A stretch of 7,813 nt of DNA. Origin: Bacteroidota bacterium. Lineage in GTDB: Bacteria > Bacteroidota > Bacteroidia > JACCXN01. Positions 6,841 to 7,813 of this stretch are shown here, in pieces. The notes under the pieces were generated by a model. It saw only the letters and a list, made by a program, of their open reading frames with translations. It ran no database searches and was not told the origin of the DNA. Position 1 is the first letter of the stretch. Every line of letters begins with the position of its first letter. A program made the translations under genes and the position numbers. The stretch covers positions 1-7,813 of the forward strand of contig CANHPJ010000067.1 of NCBI GenBank assembly GCA_947462515.1, in the 5' to 3' direction.

Positions 6841-7813
6841 TTATCTGAGCTTTAAGGTTACAATTGTTAACACCGCCAGCATAACTCCTACAATCCAAAA
6901 ACGAGAAACAATTTTAGCCTCGTGAAAACCTAATTTTTGATAGTGATGGTGCAGAGGAGCCATCTTGAAAATCCGCCTGCCTTCACCAAACTTCTTTTTT
7001 GTGTACTTAAAATATCCTACCTGTATCATAACAGAAAGGTTTTCAACCAGGAATATCCCACACAAAATTGGAATCAATAATTCTTTTCTTATTGCAATTG
7101 CAAATACAGCTATAATTCCTCCTAAAGCTAAACTGCCGGTATCCCCCATGAATACTTGAGCCGGATAGGAGTTATACCATAAAAACCCAACGCAAGCTCC
7201 CACGAAGGCTGAAATAAAAACAACCAATTCGCCGGAATTTGGGATATACATGATATTTAGGTAATCGGCAAAAAAAGTATTTCCGGATACGTAGGCAAAT
7301 ATCCCAAGCGTTGCGCCAATAATGGCGGAGGTACCTGTTGCTAGGCCATCTAAGCCGTCTGTAATGTTTGCTCCATTGGAAACTGCAGTAACAATCAAAA
7401 TAACTATTGGAATAAATAATAGCCATGCATATTTTGCATATTCCGAATATCCTTCGCCTAAAAACTTTAACAACCAGGAATAATTAAATTCGTTGTCTTT
7501 AATGAATGGAATTGTAGTTTTTAAGGATTTTGTTTCCTGCCAAGTGTAATTTTTATTATGGTCTAAATCGTTTTGACCCTTTGCAATTTCATTTTGAACA
7601 GTAGCATTTTTATCGAAAACTTTTTCTTTTACTACTACATTTTTATTAAAGTAAAGCGTGCATCCAACAATAAGACCTATTCCAACCTGACCGATAATTT
7701 TAAATCTTCCTTCTAAACCGTCTTTGTTTTTTTTGAAAACTTTAATATAGTCATCCAAAAAACCTATCATTCCCAACCAAACGGTTGAAACTAGCATCAA
7801 AATGATATATACA
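6841..7813 (-). CDS. mraY: Phospho-N-acetylmuramoyl-pentapeptide-transferase (MraY), 5' end cut by window
   Basis: MraY is a polytopic membrane enzyme that transfers phospho-MurNAc-pentapeptide from UDP to undecaprenyl phosphate, making lipid I. The frame is open to the right edge, so 323 residues are visible and roughly 90 N-terminal residues lie outside. Numbered from the edge, the conserved motifs are FLDDY (18-22), NITDGLDGLA (149-158), FMGDTGS (221-227) and APLHHHYQ (285-292). These hold the aspartates and histidine known to be needed for Mg2+ and substrate binding in MraY. The sequence ends TLKLR, as bacterial MraY proteins commonly do. Between FLDDY and NITDG is a hydrophilic insertion of about 50 residues relative to E. 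coli MraY as I recall it, which I believe occurs in other Bacteroidota. A TTG at 7798-7800 is followed directly by an ATG, but the frame continues upstream as family-like sequence (VYII), so neither is the true start. WecA-type transferases are excluded by the HHHY motif and the context. Confidence 0.97.
   Translation of the reverse strand, partial: VYIILMLVSTVWLGMIGFLDDYIKVFKKNKDGLEGRFKIIGQVGIGLIVGCTLYFNKNVVVKEKVFDKNATVQNEIAKGQNDLDHNKNYTWQETKSLKTTIPFIKDNEFNYSWLLKFLGEGYSEYAKYAWLLFIPIVILIVTAVSNGANITDGLDGLATGTSAIIGATLGIFAYVSGNTFFADYLNIMYIPNSGELVVFISAFVGACVGFLWYNSYPAQVFMGDTGSLALGGIIAVFAIAIRKELLIPILCGIFLVENLSVMIQVGYFKYTKKKFGEGRRIFKMAPLHHHYQKLGFHEAKIVSRFWIVGVMLAVLTIVTLKLR

Noticed and set aside
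7172..7426. 84-codon minus-strand frame overlapping mraY in another frame
   Set aside because: It is a shifted reading of the conserved NITDGLDG to FMGDTGS part of MraY. The mraY frame is intact, so this is not a frameshift or a nested gene.
7798..7800. TTG as the start codon of mraY
   Set aside because: The frame stays open to the window edge with MraY-like residues upstream, and a start here would remove several membrane segments; the gene is simply cut by the window.
1..7813. Mobile element, CRISPR array, tRNA/rRNA or novel defence-like system
   Set aside because: All but about 140 bases are accounted for by seven well-known dcw genes with intact motifs; no repeats, transposase-like or unknown genes are present.

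Overview
The window is a stretch of the division and cell wall (dcw) cluster. It holds seven genes, all on the minus strand, with no terminator, RNA gene, mobile element or CRISPR visible. Read in the direction of transcription (right to left) the order is mraY (5' end outside the window), murD, ftsW, murG, murC, ftsQ, ftsA (3' end outside the window). The DNA is AT-rich, by eye about one third G+C. AT-rich leaders replace Shine-Dalgarno sites at most genes, MraY carries a large central hydrophilic insertion, and ddl and murB are absent from between murC and ftsQ. Together these point to a member of the Bacteroidota. Nothing here allows a confident placement at order or genus level.

Layout: mraY lacks roughly its first 90 codons at the right edge. 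It is followed after 1 base by murD, then a 48-base gap, then ftsW (GTG start). MurG begins at a TTG inside the end of ftsW (14-base overlap). A 29-base gap leads to murC, a 59-base gap to ftsQ, and a 4-base gap to ftsA, which runs off the left edge. The longest non-coding stretch is 59 bases, so the window is essentially all coding and looks like one transcription unit. ftsZ would be expected just beyond the left edge and murE/ftsI beyond the right edge, but neither is seen.

How the genes work together: MurC adds L-alanine and MurD adds D-glutamate to the UDP-MurNAc precursor in the cytoplasm. MraY moves the finished phospho-MurNAc-pentapeptide onto undecaprenyl phosphate (lipid I), and MurG adds GlcNAc to give lipid II. 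FtsW, a SEDS-family membrane glycosyltransferase, polymerises lipid II at the septum with its partner PBP. FtsQ belongs to the periplasmic/membrane division scaffold, and FtsA links FtsZ to the membrane. All recognisable catalytic motifs are intact.

I looked for an undescribed system and did not find one; this is ordinary core genome. The points that deserve a second look are small: two consecutive genes with non-ATG starts (GTG, TTG), an unusually good Shine-Dalgarno site embedded in the end of ftsW, the MraY insertion, and a shared A-rich leader element ahead of murC and ftsQ.
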